Assembly: GCA_019321725.1 (NCBI GenBank)
Contig: CM033108.1
Coordinates: forward strand, 15,022,060-15,086,059
DNA: 64,000 nt
Direction of reading: 5' to 3'
Origin: Paulownia fortunei
Taxonomy: Eukaryota > Streptophyta > Magnoliopsida > Lamiales > Paulowniaceae
Position 1 is the stretch's first letter. Each line of letters begins with the position of its first letter. Both the position numbers and the translations under genes were made by a program. Below the pieces are notes generated by a model. It was not told the origin of the DNA. It searched no databases and saw nothing but the letters and a program-made list of their open reading frames with translations. Positions 1 through 11,388 of this stretch are shown here, piece by piece.

Positions 1-860
1 TATATACTTTGTCATCTATCATTTGGGACCAAGATGCCCTTACCAACATACGTTTAGCTTTAATAGGATTCGTTGGTAGATCTCCCGACCTCAAGTACTC
101 TTTCAATCCATCCATCCTCTTTGCTGGAGTAGTTATTTGAAGTATTAGGCCCTCCTTGAGATATAGTTCTACTAGACCCTTTTAAGCTCCGATCCCAGAT
201 TGCTTGGCCACTAAAATGATCACTTTTTCTTGAATTAATGCCTAATATTGTGCTTGTAAGCCTTGCCAGAGCATTTGCTTTCTCATTCTTTGTGCATGGG
301 ATTTGTTGCAGTTGTAAATATTTGAAGTACCGCATTAAATGTTTTACCTTTCCCAAGTACTCCATCATAGATTTAGAATCAGTGTAAGTAATAAGATATC
401 TCACAATACATTTCTATGCCATTTTCAGTCCTGCAATTAGGGCTTCATTTTTTGCCTTATTGTTGGTGATATCAAACTCGAACTTCAAAGTGACTTCGAC
501 CTCGAAGGAGTCAGGGCCTTGCAACAAAATTCCTACACCACCTTCTTTCGAGGTGGCTGACCCATCTACATGAAGTAACCACGTCTTCTTTTCTTGAAGA
601 GCTAGTTCTATCACTATGACCTCACTGTAGTTCTGCTCTAATATTTGATGTCAAACTCCCCAAGCTCAACTGACCATTTCATTAATCTACCTGAGACCTC
701 TGGTCATCCTAAAATCTATTTCAAAGGCTGATTGTTCAATACTATGATCTCATATGACTAAAAGTACAGCCTCAATTTTCTTATTGTAACTACCAAAGCC
801 AAAGCTAGCTTCTCTACCTCTAGATACATTTCCTTAGCTCCTTGTAATAGTTTGATAACA
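1..860 (-). pseudogene. Tat-type RNase H domain and linker to integrase, degenerate
   Basis: The minus strand encodes a Tat-type RNase H. The start, with the first catalytic Asp in the motif LLHVDGSATSKEGG, lies at about 560-600 and is followed by NNKAKNEALIAGLKMA at about 420-480. The C-terminal half, about 240-400, has TDSKSMMEYLGKVKHLMRYF and the NEKANALARL stretch. A stop and frame change separate the halves at about 404-414. Below 240 the sequence matches the linker that leads into integrase in this lineage. Integrase itself is not in the window. Confidence 0.8.
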
Positions 861-1029
861 TAATAAACCGATCTATGAACTCCCTTATCCTTTCTTACTA
901 GTACCGAACTGATAGCATGAACCGATACTGCTAAATATAATAAAAGAGGTTCTTATTTTTTAGTTTTAATAACAAAGGCAGAGACAACAAATATTATTTA
1001 TGGTCTTGGAAAGCTTGCTCACATTCATC

Positions 1030-1800
1030 TATCCATTAGAAGTTTGTAATATTTCTCAAGATTGCGAAAAATGAAAGGTTCCTATCTGCTAATCTGGATA
1101 TGAATATGTTCAAAGATGTTACCTTCCCCATGAGCTGTTGGACCTCTTTTACCGACCTGGGGGAGTTTATTTTTAGGATAGCCCTGATCTTTTCTAGATT
1201 CGCCTCAATACCTCTTTCTTTGACCATGAACCCTAAGAACTAGACCCCTCAAACTCCGAACATGCACTTGGTTGGGTTTAACTTCATGCCATAAGCTCTC
1301 ATAATTGAAAAAGCTTGTTCAAGATGTTCAAAATGATCTTTCTCCCTTGTACTTTTAACTAAAATATCGTGAACATACACTTCCATTGTCTTACCAATCT
1401 GATCCTTGAACATGAGGTTCACCAACCTTTAGTAAGTTGCACCAGCATTCTTTAACCCAAATAGCATCACCCTCTTTTCAGTTATAATAGCTATTTTAGC
1501 TCGATCCTCTTATGCCATGAAAATTTGGTAATAGCCTTGATAGACATCTATCATGCTTAGCAATGCACATCCTGCTATAGAGTCCACTAAGAGGTCGATT
1601 CGAGATAGTGGATAGGGATCTTTGGGACATGATTTATTCAGATCGATGAAATCATTACACATTCTCCACTTCCTAGCTGTCTTCCGCACAACCACCACAT
1701 TTGAGAGCCAATCTGTGAACTAGATCTCCATTACATATCCCGTATCTAAGAGCTTATTTACTTCTTCCTCAACGATCTAATTCCTTTTCGTTCCAAAGCT
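1030..1800 (-). pseudogene. Tat-type reverse transcriptase, degenerate
   Basis: Minus-strand reading gives the fingers/palm motif KWRMCNDFIDLNKSCPKDPY at about 1600-1665 and SMIDVYQGYYQI at about 1515-1560. The active-site box follows near 1365-1390 and the RT-to-RNase H connection (VKEVQQLMGKVTSLNIFISR) is at about 1100-1160. The active-site box reads YVHD instead of YVDD, so the first catalytic Asp is His. Several stops separate the parts. The domain order with protease on the right and RNase H on the left is normal for a minus-strand gypsy element. Confidence 0.88.
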
Positions 1801-2149
1801 TCACTTATTTTGTTTTATTGGCTTGATGGAGAGATTTATATTCAATCGGTGTACTATGACTTTTGGGTTTATCCCTTAGAAATCTAAAGGTTCCCAGGCA
1901 AATATGTCCACATTCTCCCTCAAGAATTGAATAACCATGAGCTCGAGCCTCAGGTTCATGTGGGACCCGATCCGTGTGAACTTATCTGGGTTATTTGGCT
2001 CTAATTACACCATTTTGTAATGCTCAGAAGGTTCAATTTTGAACTCCTCTGATCTTGCCTTCTTGTTCGATGCCTCTCTTGAGGTCATTCTGATCTTGGT
2101 CTGAATAGCTTGTTTTGTTGTTTGCTTCTCCACCACCTTATGTTCTCTC

Positions 2150-2660
2150 TTTTTCAAAGAGAGATTATAGCACTCCGAAGTACTTTTCTGATCACACTTG
2201 ACCTCGCCTACACCAGTTCTTGTTGGGAGCTTCAGCTTAAGGTGATAGGTCGACTCTATTGCTTGGAGTTAGTTCAGTCCTGGCCTTCCTAGGTTCACAT
2301 CGTAAGCAAATGATGCATCGACCACCAAGTACTTTACCATAACTGTCTTTCTATAAGGCTCTTTCCCTAGTGAAGTTGGGAAGTCGACTGTGCCCAGTGG
2401 GATGACTTAACTTCCCCCAAAGCCTATAAGCAGAGTGTTAAAAGGGTAGATTGTTGTAACATCCAACTCTATTTTTCTCAATACATACAAAAATATTGCA
2501 TATACTAAATTTCCATTATCAACTAGTACCTTTTACACCACAAAATTGGTGATGTCCATTATAATCACCATGGGATCATTCTAACCTACTTCTATCCTCG
2601 CTAGGTCACGATCATGAAAAATAATGGAGATTGAACTTTGTATGTTCAGCACTTCATGAC
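2150..2660 (-). pseudogene. Tat-type aspartic protease region, degenerate
   Basis: Between the gag and RT remnants the minus strand encodes a stretch with AIESTYHLKLKLPTRTGVG at about 2210-2270 and then VKCDQKSTSECY. This is the conserved C-terminal part of the Tat retropepsin region (typically ALNRLKAVVSTYHLKMKFPT). The catalytic Asp motif is not readable because of frame breaks. The assignment rests on this motif and on its place between gag and RT. Confidence 0.7.
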
Positions 2661-2859
2661 CTCTCATTTTCATGCTAGTTCTTAAGGACCTGAAATGCTT
2701 TTTTCTAGCATTGTGAGAATCTTCTCCACTTGGGCTACCTACTATCATCTGGATGACCCCTCTCCTGGGTAAATTATCCCTAAGAAGGTCCTGTCTGGCA
2801 TGGGAGCGCTCTCTGGGGCCACACTGTTCTCTTCGACCCCGCGACCTCTTAGCCTACTT

Positions 2860-4160
2860 CGGGATCATCGAGTAGGAGGTGACCTACAAAGTTGGCCTTT
2901 TTCTTCTCTAAGTTATGATCCATCTCTCATAACAAAATTTTGCAAGTACCCTTGTTGAACGTCTTTTGATCTCATTATTTAGTTGAACACAATCCTCCGT
3001 ATCATAACCATGGTCCTTGTGGAAGTGACAATATGTTCTAGTGTCCCTCATTCCTGAAGTTGTCTTCATCTTTTTTGGCTACTATAACATATTAGAGTTC
3101 TCTATCAACATCAATGTATGCACTATATGTGTGTTTATGAACTGTAGTGATTGTAACTTGCCAGTCGAGGATAATTCTAATCTCGACCTTGATCTTAATC
3201 TTTCTCAAATCTAAATCGAGGTCTCTTTTTAGGATCCTTTATCTTTTTTTCTCTTGGGTTTATCTGAGTTGACTCTTGATCCTTTAGGGCATTAATCTCT
3301 TCTTCATGTATGTAACATTGGGTTATTTCCATCAAGTGTTCCTTATCAAGCGGTGGGTCTCAAGCTAGGGCCGAAGTGAGAGGTCCTTTCCTCAGCCCAT
3401 GGATTAAGATATTGGTCATCATGTCAATCCTCATATCTTACACCTCCAAGGCCTCATTATTAAATCTATTCATGAAGCCTTGAAGGGGCTCATCTTCTTT
3501 CTATCTGATGGTAAAAAAGTGTGTCGCAGACCTCCTAACTTGTTTTTGGCTTGTGAACTGATATAGAAATTTTTATGTCAGTTGTTCATATGATACTACG
3601 GTCCCTATGGGTAGTCTCATGAACCATTCTTGATCTCATCCTGTCAAAGTAATGATAAAAATTCAAGCATTCATGGCCTCGATGGCCAAAGGCAGTTAAC
3701 TGTTCCTATGGATCCCTATTTTCATCATATATGGGGAGATCTGGCAGCTTGAAATTAGGTGCGACAACTTCTACTAAGATATCCAGGGAGAAAGGGGATC
3801 CTCTCTTTTGTAAAGCTGATGTTACTACCCCCTCATCTTCAGGTCCTCTAGTTTGCTTGTAGCTTGCTCAATTTATTCACTAAGCTCATTTATATCCATT
3901 CTTGATTGCATTTCTTCTCTGTATGCTCTGTTCTTTAGCTTCTCTGGAACTCTCGTATGAGGCCTCATTGCTTGGCTTGCTATATCCTCAGCCTCATCCA
4001 TGTCCAGTCGGATCTTTCGAGCCTTTTTATCTAATGCTTTTTTTTCCTAGAGAGTTTCTTGGGAATGAGAAGTCATCGGGCGTTTACCTTTCCTCTTCCT
4101 CTCATCCCAGATTTGCCTACTGATGTCTGTTACTAATTTTTCAAAATCACTAGCTTTCAT
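2860..4160 (-). pseudogene. Tat-type gag, degenerate
   Basis: Minus-strand frames at about 3390-3660 give AMNARIFIITLTG-like, SYEQLT.KFLYQFTSQKQVRRSATHFF and KEDEPLQGFMNRFNNEALEV segments of the Retrotrans_gag family. Further left, at about 2900-3030, frame-shifted traces of the RFHRDHGHDTEDC-type segment remain. There are many stops and shifts. The N-terminal part towards 4160 is poorly conserved and low in complexity. Gag would form the capsid of the retrotransposon particle; this copy cannot. Confidence 0.72.
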
Positions 4161-4290
4161 GTGGATCACAGGTTCTTCCTCTTCAGGTTGGTTGTCACGA
4201 AATTGAAGGGAATGAGAGGGTAATGGTGCATGTTATGGTGGCTCTATTATCTTCTTAAGTATCTCTGCTATACTTGGTTCTGCCTCAAGT

Positions 4291-4309
4291 TTCCCACAGA
4301 TGGAGCTAA
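4291..4309 (-). other. Primer binding site (minus-strand element at 1-4.7 kb)
   Basis: The plus strand reads TTCCCACAGATGGAGCTAA, the reverse complement of a slightly mutated Tat-type primer site (GGCGCC plus CTGTGGGAA tail). The intact version of the same site occurs at 11368-11388. It sits just inside the 5' LTR, as expected for minus-strand DNA priming from a tRNA. Confidence 0.7.
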
Positions 4310-4715
4310 CTAACTTTGGGAGAAAAATCAGTGTACTTGAGTCGGGTCGAGGTGATCTAAGCTCGTGTACTTGAGTTTGGAATGACCTGAAAGGCTAACA
4401 CACATTAGGCTCGCTCGCTGGGGTAGCCCCTAGTTAAAACCCTCTGATACTCAAGTTAGTTAGGTCTTGAGGTCAAAAGGAACTAGTAAACAAAGTGAGT
4501 AAATAATGTAAAAATTATCTTATGAGACCTGTGTACTAGGTATTTATACTAATTGATCCTCATAGGCCATACAGGTTAGGGTCTAGATATTATGATTTGG
4601 TCGACTGACATGTCCCATCAGTCTACTTCATCAACGGTGGGGACCTCGGGTTGATCCAAACTTGAGATCGGGTCGAGTCGAGGTAAAAAATACACGTATC
4701 TTTAGATATTTTTGA
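4310..4715 (-). repeat. 5' LTR of the Tat element, approximate limits
   Basis: This non-coding block lies immediately outside the primer site and contains a TATTTATA-type sequence near 4540 that could be the LTR TATA box on the minus strand. No partner LTR is visible, so both ends, especially the right one, are estimates. Confidence 0.5.
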
Positions 4716-4979
4716 CATTTTAGTGATATCTCAAGGGCACTAATGTAATTTTAGTATTTGGTACATCACTATGCAAATTATAGTGTAATCTTTGGAGACT
4801 CACTAGTAAGATAAACACATCAATTGTTGTTGTCCAATAAAAATATGAATGGGATGAAAAATTATGTTGGTTGATTGATGAAATTGTTTCTCTTACAGCT
4901 TGCCTTGCATGAGTTGATTAATTATACCTAATTCTAGTGCTCCATGCCTTCAAAAATAGATACTTAGATTTGAGTTGGA
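4716..4979. other. Unassigned AT-rich spacer
   Basis: I see no coding frame, LTR boundary or repeat structure in this stretch between the Tat 5' LTR and the copia LTR that follows. Confidence 0.4.
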
Positions 4980-5243
4980 TGTTATGACAATTGACATTGT
5001 GAAAGATATTAGCTTAGTTGTATAACTAACGTTTAGGCTTATGTTAAGATATTAGCTAAAGTTTAGGCTTAATTGTATAAGCACAATTTTAGGCCAATTA
5101 TATAGGTTAACTTTGTACTTGATTTTATTTTCCTATTTTGTGTATCTCTTAGACTATAAATATTAGGTTGTACAGATTCTAAAGGAATATACATACTCTC
5201 ACAAATTCTCACTGTCGTATCTTTTTTTTAATCAAAGTTATCA
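4980..5243 (+). repeat. Short copia 5' LTR
   Basis: The block runs from TGTTATGACA to GTTATCA and is followed directly by the primer site. It has a TATA box (TATAAATATTAG) near 5156. A segment of about 45 bp around GATATTAGCTTAG is partly duplicated at about 5007-5075. The end is fixed by the primer site; the start is inferred from TG and typical size. Confidence 0.6.
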
Positions 5244-5257
5244 TGGTATCAAATGCC
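5244..5257 (+). other. Copia primer binding site
   Basis: TGGTATCAAATGCC matches the initiator-tRNA-Met site typical of plant copia elements (TGGTATCAGAGC) with two changes. It follows the LTR terminal CA directly. Confidence 0.7.
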
Positions 5258-5437
5258 ATAAACAAATTATTATGCCCTTTTTTTTCCTTCTGATTCTTTA
5301 TTTCTTGCACAACATACTTAAATGTTTTTTAGGTTGTCTCTATTCCAATTGTTTATCTTCACACATCTCAAACTTGTCCCAAATTCATTTAATTTTATCT
5401 ACTGTTCATCTTAATTCAAAAATACCTTCACAATAAT

Positions 5438-6245
5438 GTCCACCACTGACACTCGATCTACTATATCCCTTTTGATATTCTTTTAAATAGCACAAATTAT
5501 GTCACTTAGTCCCAAACTATGTCCAGTTTTCTTAAGGGTATAAAATTATGGAGAATTGTTACTGGGTATATTAAAGCTCCTACATAGGGTAAAGAATAAA
5601 CACTTTAAAGAATATGGGGAATGCTTTGAAGAATAAGATTGCAAAAACCATCCAATCATTACTTGGTTGTGGATATCAATTCAAGTAATTTATGAAGAAT
5701 TCAGGTATTATGAAACAACAACAGAAATTTGGGACACGTTAAAAAAGTGGTATGTAACAAGTGACCTGACTTTTAGATATCATCTTCGAGTTGTTCTTCA
5801 TCGTATAACCCAAGAGCCGGGTTAATCTATCCAAGATTTCTATGCTCAGATATATTCTATTTGGGATTAAATTGCTATATGAGAACTTATTTGGGACACC
5901 ACAGAGGATGCACAATAATTTCAGAAATACAAGAATAAGGACCAATTGATTAAATTTTTGATGGCTTTATGCGATGAATTTGAGCATACACGGGCTCTTT
6001 ATTACACATGGCTCCACTACTCACTCTTGATTAAGTTATTGCTCAATTAGTTTCAGTAGAAACTCATCTTGGATCCATTCGATCTCAACGTGGTGATTCA
6101 ATTATGGTAGTTTTTGATGCTCATTCCAGTCTTGTAGTTGTTGCAGTTGCATCCTCATCTAATGTTGAATCTAACAGTTCTATTGAATGTTGTTATTCTA
6201 GAAAACCTGGACATCATATTTTAGAGTATCAAAAGTTGGCTTGAA
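5438..6245 (+). pseudogene. Copia gag (UBN2-type) with CCHC zinc knuckle, degenerate
   Basis: From the ATG at 5438, plus-strand frames give LNSTNYVT.SQTMSSFLKG, KLWRIVTGYIKAPT, then QNKDQLIKFLMALCDEFEH-like sequence at about 5930-6000. IAQLVSVETHLGSIRSQRG follows near 6035-6095, then CCYSRKPGHHILEYQKLA at about 6190-6240, a damaged zinc knuckle. Trp codons have become stops at several places. The family packages the retrotransposon RNA; this copy has at least five stops and several shifts. Confidence 0.8.
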
Positions 6246-6357
6246 AATAGTCTTTTAGTTTTACCACTACTTAAAATAGATCTTCAAAGCATTGAAATTC
6301 TCCATGACTTATTGCTTCTATTACTACTACTACTACTAATTATGATGCTCCTGTTTT

Positions 6358-6918
6358 TATTAGAGCAATGTCCGACAAGTCAATTGATCTAGCTATCCTT
6401 GTACTATTGTGAATTAATCTTATTCATATTAATATCATTAAATAGTAATCTTCATCTTAAATTGATCATAAGAATTAAATGAAGTTCTTATATCACATAT
6501 ATGATGGCGATCATGGAATATGTCTCTAAGATTGTGATCTTAAAATATTCCAAGTCAAGAATCAATGTGATATAACATTATTGATCCCGCTGAGACTTGT
6601 GCATATGATATAGGCTCAAAAGGATGATATCTCATTCCATAAGGATTGGCATGGTGACATTAGTGTATGTATACAGGTACTTGTTTAGGAACAAGTACAT
6701 TGAACAACCCCGCTTGAAAATTTCTAATTAAAAATATTCTATTGTTGAATGGGATGCAAGAATTAGTCCTTGGACTTGAGGCACCATGGTAACCTTATGC
6801 ATGATATGTTGCACTTTGATGTATTTTCAGATTTCATGACAATCACAAAAGGTTTATGTTGGGTGTACTAACTTTGTGTATGGAGGTATGAGTGACCAAT
6901 AAAAGATCCATCATCTAT
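6358..6918 (+). repeat. Copia 5' LTR, first part (561 bp)
   Basis: It starts TATTAGAGCAATGTCC, which lines up base for base with TGTTAGAATAGTGTCC at 53703, and ends at the insertion of the non-autonomous element. Shared landmarks are the ATCATGGAATATG segment near 6510 and the CACCATGGTAACCTTATGCAT segment near 6781. Confidence 0.82.
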
Positions 6919-7282
6919 TGATGTGGTCCAACTTTGGACCAATTTGAATCTTCGAGAATAGACACCTTGTGGTTCTTCCTCATTAGGGAATAATTGCAAT
7001 AAGGTTCCTACTTGCAACACAATGATAAGAGTTAAGGGTCCCCAGGGTTGTCTCAATGATAACCCTCCAATGCTCAAGTAGTAATAGAGCGAGAAATAAT
7101 CAATAAAAGACTAGAAGCTATAAATATCCAATCTAAATGACGTACCTCATCAAATAGCATGGAGAGGATATTTATAGGTGTTTATCATGAAATCTGGGCC
7201 CTATCTTAGGCCTATTGGGCCAATTTGCACTCTATTAGGTTAGAATTTAATATTTTTGGGTTTAGTCAAATTATGCCCATCA
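6919..7282 (-). repeat. 3' LTR of the non-autonomous element (364 bp)
   Basis: It aligns over its whole length with 11389-11742. Shared landmarks are GAATAGA, CTCATTAGGGAATAAT, AATAAAAGACT.GAAG, AATGACGTACCT.ATCAAAT and AAATTATGCCCATCA. A TATTTATA box on the minus strand lies near 7160. Confidence 0.88.
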
Positions 7283-7297
7283 TATAGCCTCCAAACT
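7283..7297 (-). other. Polypurine tract
   Basis: On the minus strand AGTTTGGAGGC stands immediately before the 3' LTR, matching the position and purine-rich character of a gypsy plus-strand primer. Confidence 0.6.
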
Positions 7298-8349
7298 TCT
7301 AGGTGGGCTAATGTGAGCACAGTTCGATTGGAAGTTAGTAATTTTGGGCAGGACTAATGACTTTTTATTTTTTAGATGAAATAGGCCTTCTTCTAATAGA
7401 GATGGGTCGAGCCTACTACGGCCTCCAGTGCTCGGGTTGGGCAATGCCTTTCTAATTTTTTACTTTTTTAGGCAAGGACAACTTTATCTTAATCTCAAGT
7501 TTTCATTTTTTATCATACTTTGAGCGAAGTTGTGCCTTGCTTGGGTTTCTGTTAGGCGAGGGTAGCCCAGGCTTCCAATGTTATTATGTGGTATTGTTGG
7601 TGCAGAAGTTCCAGATAGTGGAGCTTCAGCCCCCCAAGTCTATGTTACTGAGAAAGCTTGATGTGTCTTGAACAAGATTTAGGCTTTTTGATAGATTTAG
7701 CCTTTGTTTATTAGGAACTTTAAGGTTTTCCAATTTTTTGCTTCAGATTTTCTACATTCGAGTTCCATGATAGCTGCATCCCCTTTATTCAGTTGTTTGC
7801 TACATCAGGGTACCACCCTTTATTAAATGTGTTTAAGTAATGAGTTAGATCAGTTAGATAAATAGCATACTGTTCATAAGATGTTTCTTGATTCTAGTGC
7901 CAACTATATATCTTTCTGGCCTTTTAGAGAAATATCTTAATTCTATGGTGTGTTTTCCAATGACAACCTTGATGAGAGAGTGTGTGATACCCAAGGCTAA
8001 CTAGAGAATTTTATTGACAACTTTGAAGATATAATGATATTCGAGGCCAACTATACCTTTCTTGGCCTTAATGGAGTAACTTTAACTTTCAAATTTTGAC
8101 TTTTGTCAATAATCCTATATATATCTTGGTTTTCATCAATAATCTACATAGCCCCCCACTCTCAAGTAAGCTTTAGAATGAAAGTTAGTTGTGAATTAGT
8201 TGCTTGGTGGAATTTAGGAGATTTATTCTGAAAGGTATTCAACTTGTTAGTCTCATCATTTGAAGAAAAAATTATTCTTCTATCAATATCCCATTTTTTC
8301 ATTTTATTTTCAATATATTCTTTTTTTTATACAACTATAAATGCTAGAC
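7298..8349. other. Non-coding interior of the non-autonomous element
   Basis: No homology-bearing frame is visible. The sequence is T-rich on the plus strand, with scattered short motifs such as GGCCTTA and CAACTATA that recur near 8820. It is the region next to the 3' LTR, which in Tat elements is a long untranslated stretch. Confidence 0.5.
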
Positions 8350-8640
8350 TCGGCAAATGAGGAACCTGCTTGGGTGAGGCCAAATCAAAAGCTGGGCGAG
8401 GCCATTCGGATAAGGCCAGATTAAAAGATGGGTGAGGCTAGTCAGGCGAGGCCTTCCCGAAAAGGACAACTCGAAAGCAGTACAAGGCTATCCAAGCTAG
8501 GCTAGCTAGGCAAGGCCATCTGGGTGAGGCTATCCAGGCAAGGACATCTAGGTAAGGCCATTTGAGTGAGGCCATCTAAGCGAGGCCTTCCGAGTGAGGC
8601 CATCCAGGGGGTAAGGGCCATCTAGGTAAGGCTAGCTCAA
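8350..8640. repeat. 14-bp minisatellite (GAGGCCATCCAGG-like)
   Basis: From 8512 to about 8609 seven units follow at exactly 14-bp steps, with consensus (G/A)AGGCCATC(T/C)(A/G)(A/G)G(T/C); starts are 8512, 8526, 8540, 8554, 8568, 8582 and 8596. One more unit follows after a small insertion. Diverged GGCGAGGCC and AAGGCCA units extend left to about 8350. The block is clearly GC-richer than its surroundings. Confidence 0.85.
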
Positions 8641-9754
8641 AAGTTGGGGAGAAAGTTTTGTCTCCCTCTTACCTCTTTGACTTCGTCTGTTGAAAAGTCT
8701 TGATTTTCTAACTTCCACCATTAAATTCATTAATTTTCAGTTGGAATGATAAATTCCACAAAATGGGTTTGATTTTGGTCAATAACCTCAAGGAAGGAGT
8801 TTGAAATCTCCGGGGCCAACTATAGCTTTTTTGGCCTTAGGGGAGGCACATTAACTTCTGGGGCTATGCTACTTCACATGTTAATTATTGAACCTCAATC
8901 GAAGCTTATGGCTTTAGGGGGCTCTTACTTTTCTCTTATTTAAAAATTTTCTAACTTTTTATGCAATCCAACAATCGATACTTTATAGTGAAATTAATTA
9001 CTAGGAATAGAAAATATATATTCATTCCCCTCATAAGGAAATTGATGTAAAAGAAATTGCATAAATAATTTTACCTCTTTGGTTTTATGAGAGATATTTT
9101 TGCACCCTTATTATATCAACTAACTTTTTTCAAATCAGCAACGTTTGCTGAAGTAGTTTGCTCATCATTGTCTTTTTTGTCGACTCTCTTTCATCCTTCT
9201 CAAGGTGTTAGTGTAGCATTTATGAGTCATCCTAAGGTCACTCATAGCATCTTTTATCCTATCGAGAGTGGAGAACTTGATATTTGTGTAGTTGCCTTGA
9301 TCAGAGCTTGGAGTTGGTTGGGTTGTAAAGTTAGTTAATGCCTTTGATCAAGGTATGGAACGTTGATTCTTTGTGATATGATACAGAATTGGCTGACATC
9401 ATTGGTCAAGTCTTTTGATTAGGATATGGTGTTAGTTTAATCCCCTATTTATCTTTCTCTCGGGTTTATACTAGTTGTCATTTACCTTTACTTATATTGT
9501 GATCTTCACTTCACATATTCTTGAAGTTGGAGCCTCTTTTTTCTTGAATGACTAAAATGATATCATTTTTGCGAAAGATTGTGTGCGAGTAGCTTGGCCT
9601 CTAACTTTCTTTTTATTATGAAGCCTTCTTATCTCTTCTTAATCCTCAATTTGGTAGATGTTTAGATTTCTACTAGAAAACATGGCTAACAATGCCTTCT
9701 TTACTTCTCCCAGGATAATTGTTGTCGGGGATATGCTGAATTTTACTTCATATT
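8641..9754. other. Non-coding interior of the non-autonomous element
   Basis: The longest open frame, 83 codons at 9087-9338 on the plus strand, has no recognisable motif and no homologue in the other Tat copies here. I regard the stretch as non-coding. Confidence 0.5.
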
Positions 9755-9965
9755 AGTGCACTCTAAATAGAGGCTCTTGCTTTCACATCAGATTGTTCTC
9801 TAAGGGGAGGTGTTTATCACTCCAGGGAAGATGCTTGTTGTTGGACTTCATGAGTGTGTTCCAAGTGGAGGCATTTATCTCCAAACTTGAGGAGTGCACT
9901 CTGGGTGGAGGCGTTTGTCACTGAACTTGAAGAAGAAGCCCTTGGGGAAGATGACTGTCATTGTA
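9755..9965. repeat. Degenerate tandem repeat, about 40-50 bp period
   Basis: Four or five variants of 'CTCTnnGTGGAGGC(A/G)TTT.TCACT..AACTTGAgG' follow each other, with GGAGG at about 9807, 9867 and 9907. Spacing is irregular and similarity is modest. A 76-codon plus-strand frame at 9854-10084 runs through it and is probably incidental. Confidence 0.55.
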
Positions 9966-10589
9966 TTAGAAAGGATGTTCTTAGGGGTATGCTTTCTCAC
10001 CAAGTGAACACTTGGGTAGTTTTTGTTGTTGCTTCTACCTTTACTCAGATCTTCCTCCCTAGGGAGGGACTTTTCCTATATTAGACTTGCTTTATTAGAA
10101 ATCAGGTAGGCCCCCGGTGCTCGCTCCAAGTTAATGTTGGCTGCATATTATGGGACATCATTTCTCTGCTTTGATGATAACCACCGTAAGGGACATGTTT
10201 TCCACTAAATGGCTATCGATGTTGAATAGTGTTGTAGGTTATGCTGTATGGAATTTCTCCACTTCTTCAGCTTCCACCGCACGTTATTATTAGGACATAG
10301 ATATTCGTCTATGGGAAAGGGACTTAACTGCCAACTTGCACTCAATTATCAGCTTTCTTCTTTATAGTTCTCTCTGTTTGGGCTCTTCTCTCCCAATCTT
10401 GGTTCTCTCGGATGCTGGGGAAGAACCCTAGCATTGTTAGAATAGTATCTACTAAAATTATTAGGGTGGAAGCTTTTGACTCTTGAGACCTTGTGGATGG
10501 ATGCTTGTAAAGTTGTCGGGGCATGAACTCTTAAAGCTATAAGGATAAACACTCTTTAACTTCAAAAGTTATTGGGTGAGCTTCTAAAG
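9966..10589. other. Non-coding interior of the non-autonomous element
   Basis: Only short overlapping frames without motifs are present; nothing is assignable. Confidence 0.4.
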
Positions 10590-10815
10590 CCCGAGGGTAT
10601 GAGCTCCTTAGGCCACGAGGGCATAAGAGTACGATGGCATGAATGCATAATGGTATGAGGATGTGAGGGCGCATGGGCGTAAGTATACAAGGGCACATAG
10701 GCGTAAAGATGCGAGGGCACAATAGCATGAGGATGCGAGGGTAAGGGGACACGAGGACATGAGAGCGCTAGATCATGAGGGCACGAGGATACAAAGGCAC
10801 AAGGTTGTAAGCTCA
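10590..10815. repeat. Short-period GCATGAGGGCACGAGG-type array
   Basis: Degenerate units of roughly 9-18 bp, built on CATGAGG, GCACGAGG and GCGTAA, run for about 220 bp. Two minus-strand frames (71 and 84 codons) stay open through it and encode Pro/His/Cys-rich repetitive peptides (PHILTPMRP-like). This is best read as a by-product of the repeat. Confidence 0.75.
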
Positions 10816-11367
10816 TGGTGCAACGAGGGTGGATGCTCTTAGAAGTCGCTGGACGCTAGCTCCTAACTTCATGAAGCTTTTCTCGGCATAATAGATTGTC
10901 GCTCTTGCTATCACTCTTGTTAAGGTATCTTCTATCTATGCTAAGGGATTCTCTTAGGTGCTTTGTAATACTGTCACTTAGCTAGCACTGCTGATCCATT
11001 AAGTTGTTGCTAGGCTTTTCCTCATGAGGGGAGTTTACGGTAAGTTATTTGGATATTCTTCATTCTTGCTAACTTCTTATATGTGTATGTGTTCCTGTGG
11101 GGAGACACTTTGCTGGAAAAAATTCTTAAGTTATGAGGCTTCTCTTACTAAGCTCCTTGCTCGAGGGATGCATGATTCTACTAGAGTGAAAACTTTTGAG
11201 ATTGTTGGTACGAAAGCTTCTGAAAGCTCCTAATAATACTTAGGTAGAAGCTCGTGTGATAGTTGGTCTACTCCACTTCCATTAACTACTACTTCTTAAG
11301 GGATGCCTTTGACGTTAGCTTCTTTGGCTTTAGATCTTGTTAACATTCTCAATGTCAAGATAGGGAG
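10816..11367. other. Leader of the non-autonomous element
   Basis: This is the region downstream of the primer site on the minus strand. At 11346 and leftward an ATG opens MLTRSKAKE, similar to the start of Tat gag (compare MQTRSR at 35131), but a stop follows after about 16 codons. The rest is unassigned. Confidence 0.5.
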
Positions 11368-11388
11368 TTCCCACAGATGGCGCCAAAA
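11368..11388 (-). other. Primer binding site, intact Tat type
   Basis: The plus strand reads TTCCCACAGATGGCGCCA followed by AAA directly against the LTR start TGATGTGG. On the minus strand this is TGGCGCCATCTGTGGGAA, the canonical Tat-lineage primer site. Confidence 0.88.

Larger units (their letters stand above)
1..4715 (-). mobile_element. Ty3/gypsy Tat-lineage LTR retrotransposon, 5' LTR to RNase H
   Basis: A minus-strand gypsy element reads leftward as LTR, primer binding site, gag, protease, RT and RNase H; the integrase and 3' LTR lie beyond the window start. RT and RNase H motifs of the CPKDPYPL and NEALIAGL type, and the tRNA primer site with the CTGTGGGAA tail, point to the Tat lineage. 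Every domain carries in-frame stops or frameshifts, so this is a dead copy. The right LTR boundary is approximate because the other LTR is not in view. Confidence 0.85.
4980..6357 (+). mobile_element. Ty1/copia element, 5' LTR and gag only
   Basis: The order is short LTR (about 264 bp), primer site and a copia gag with zinc knuckle, all plus strand. It ends abruptly at 6358, where the LTR of another copia element begins. The rest of its pol is not visible in the window, so it was cut by that insertion or by a deletion. Confidence 0.75.

Noticed and set aside
10537..10816. Two overlapping minus-strand ORFs with Pro/Cys/His repeats
   Set aside because: They are translations of a short-period tandem array in two frames, with no homologous protein motif.
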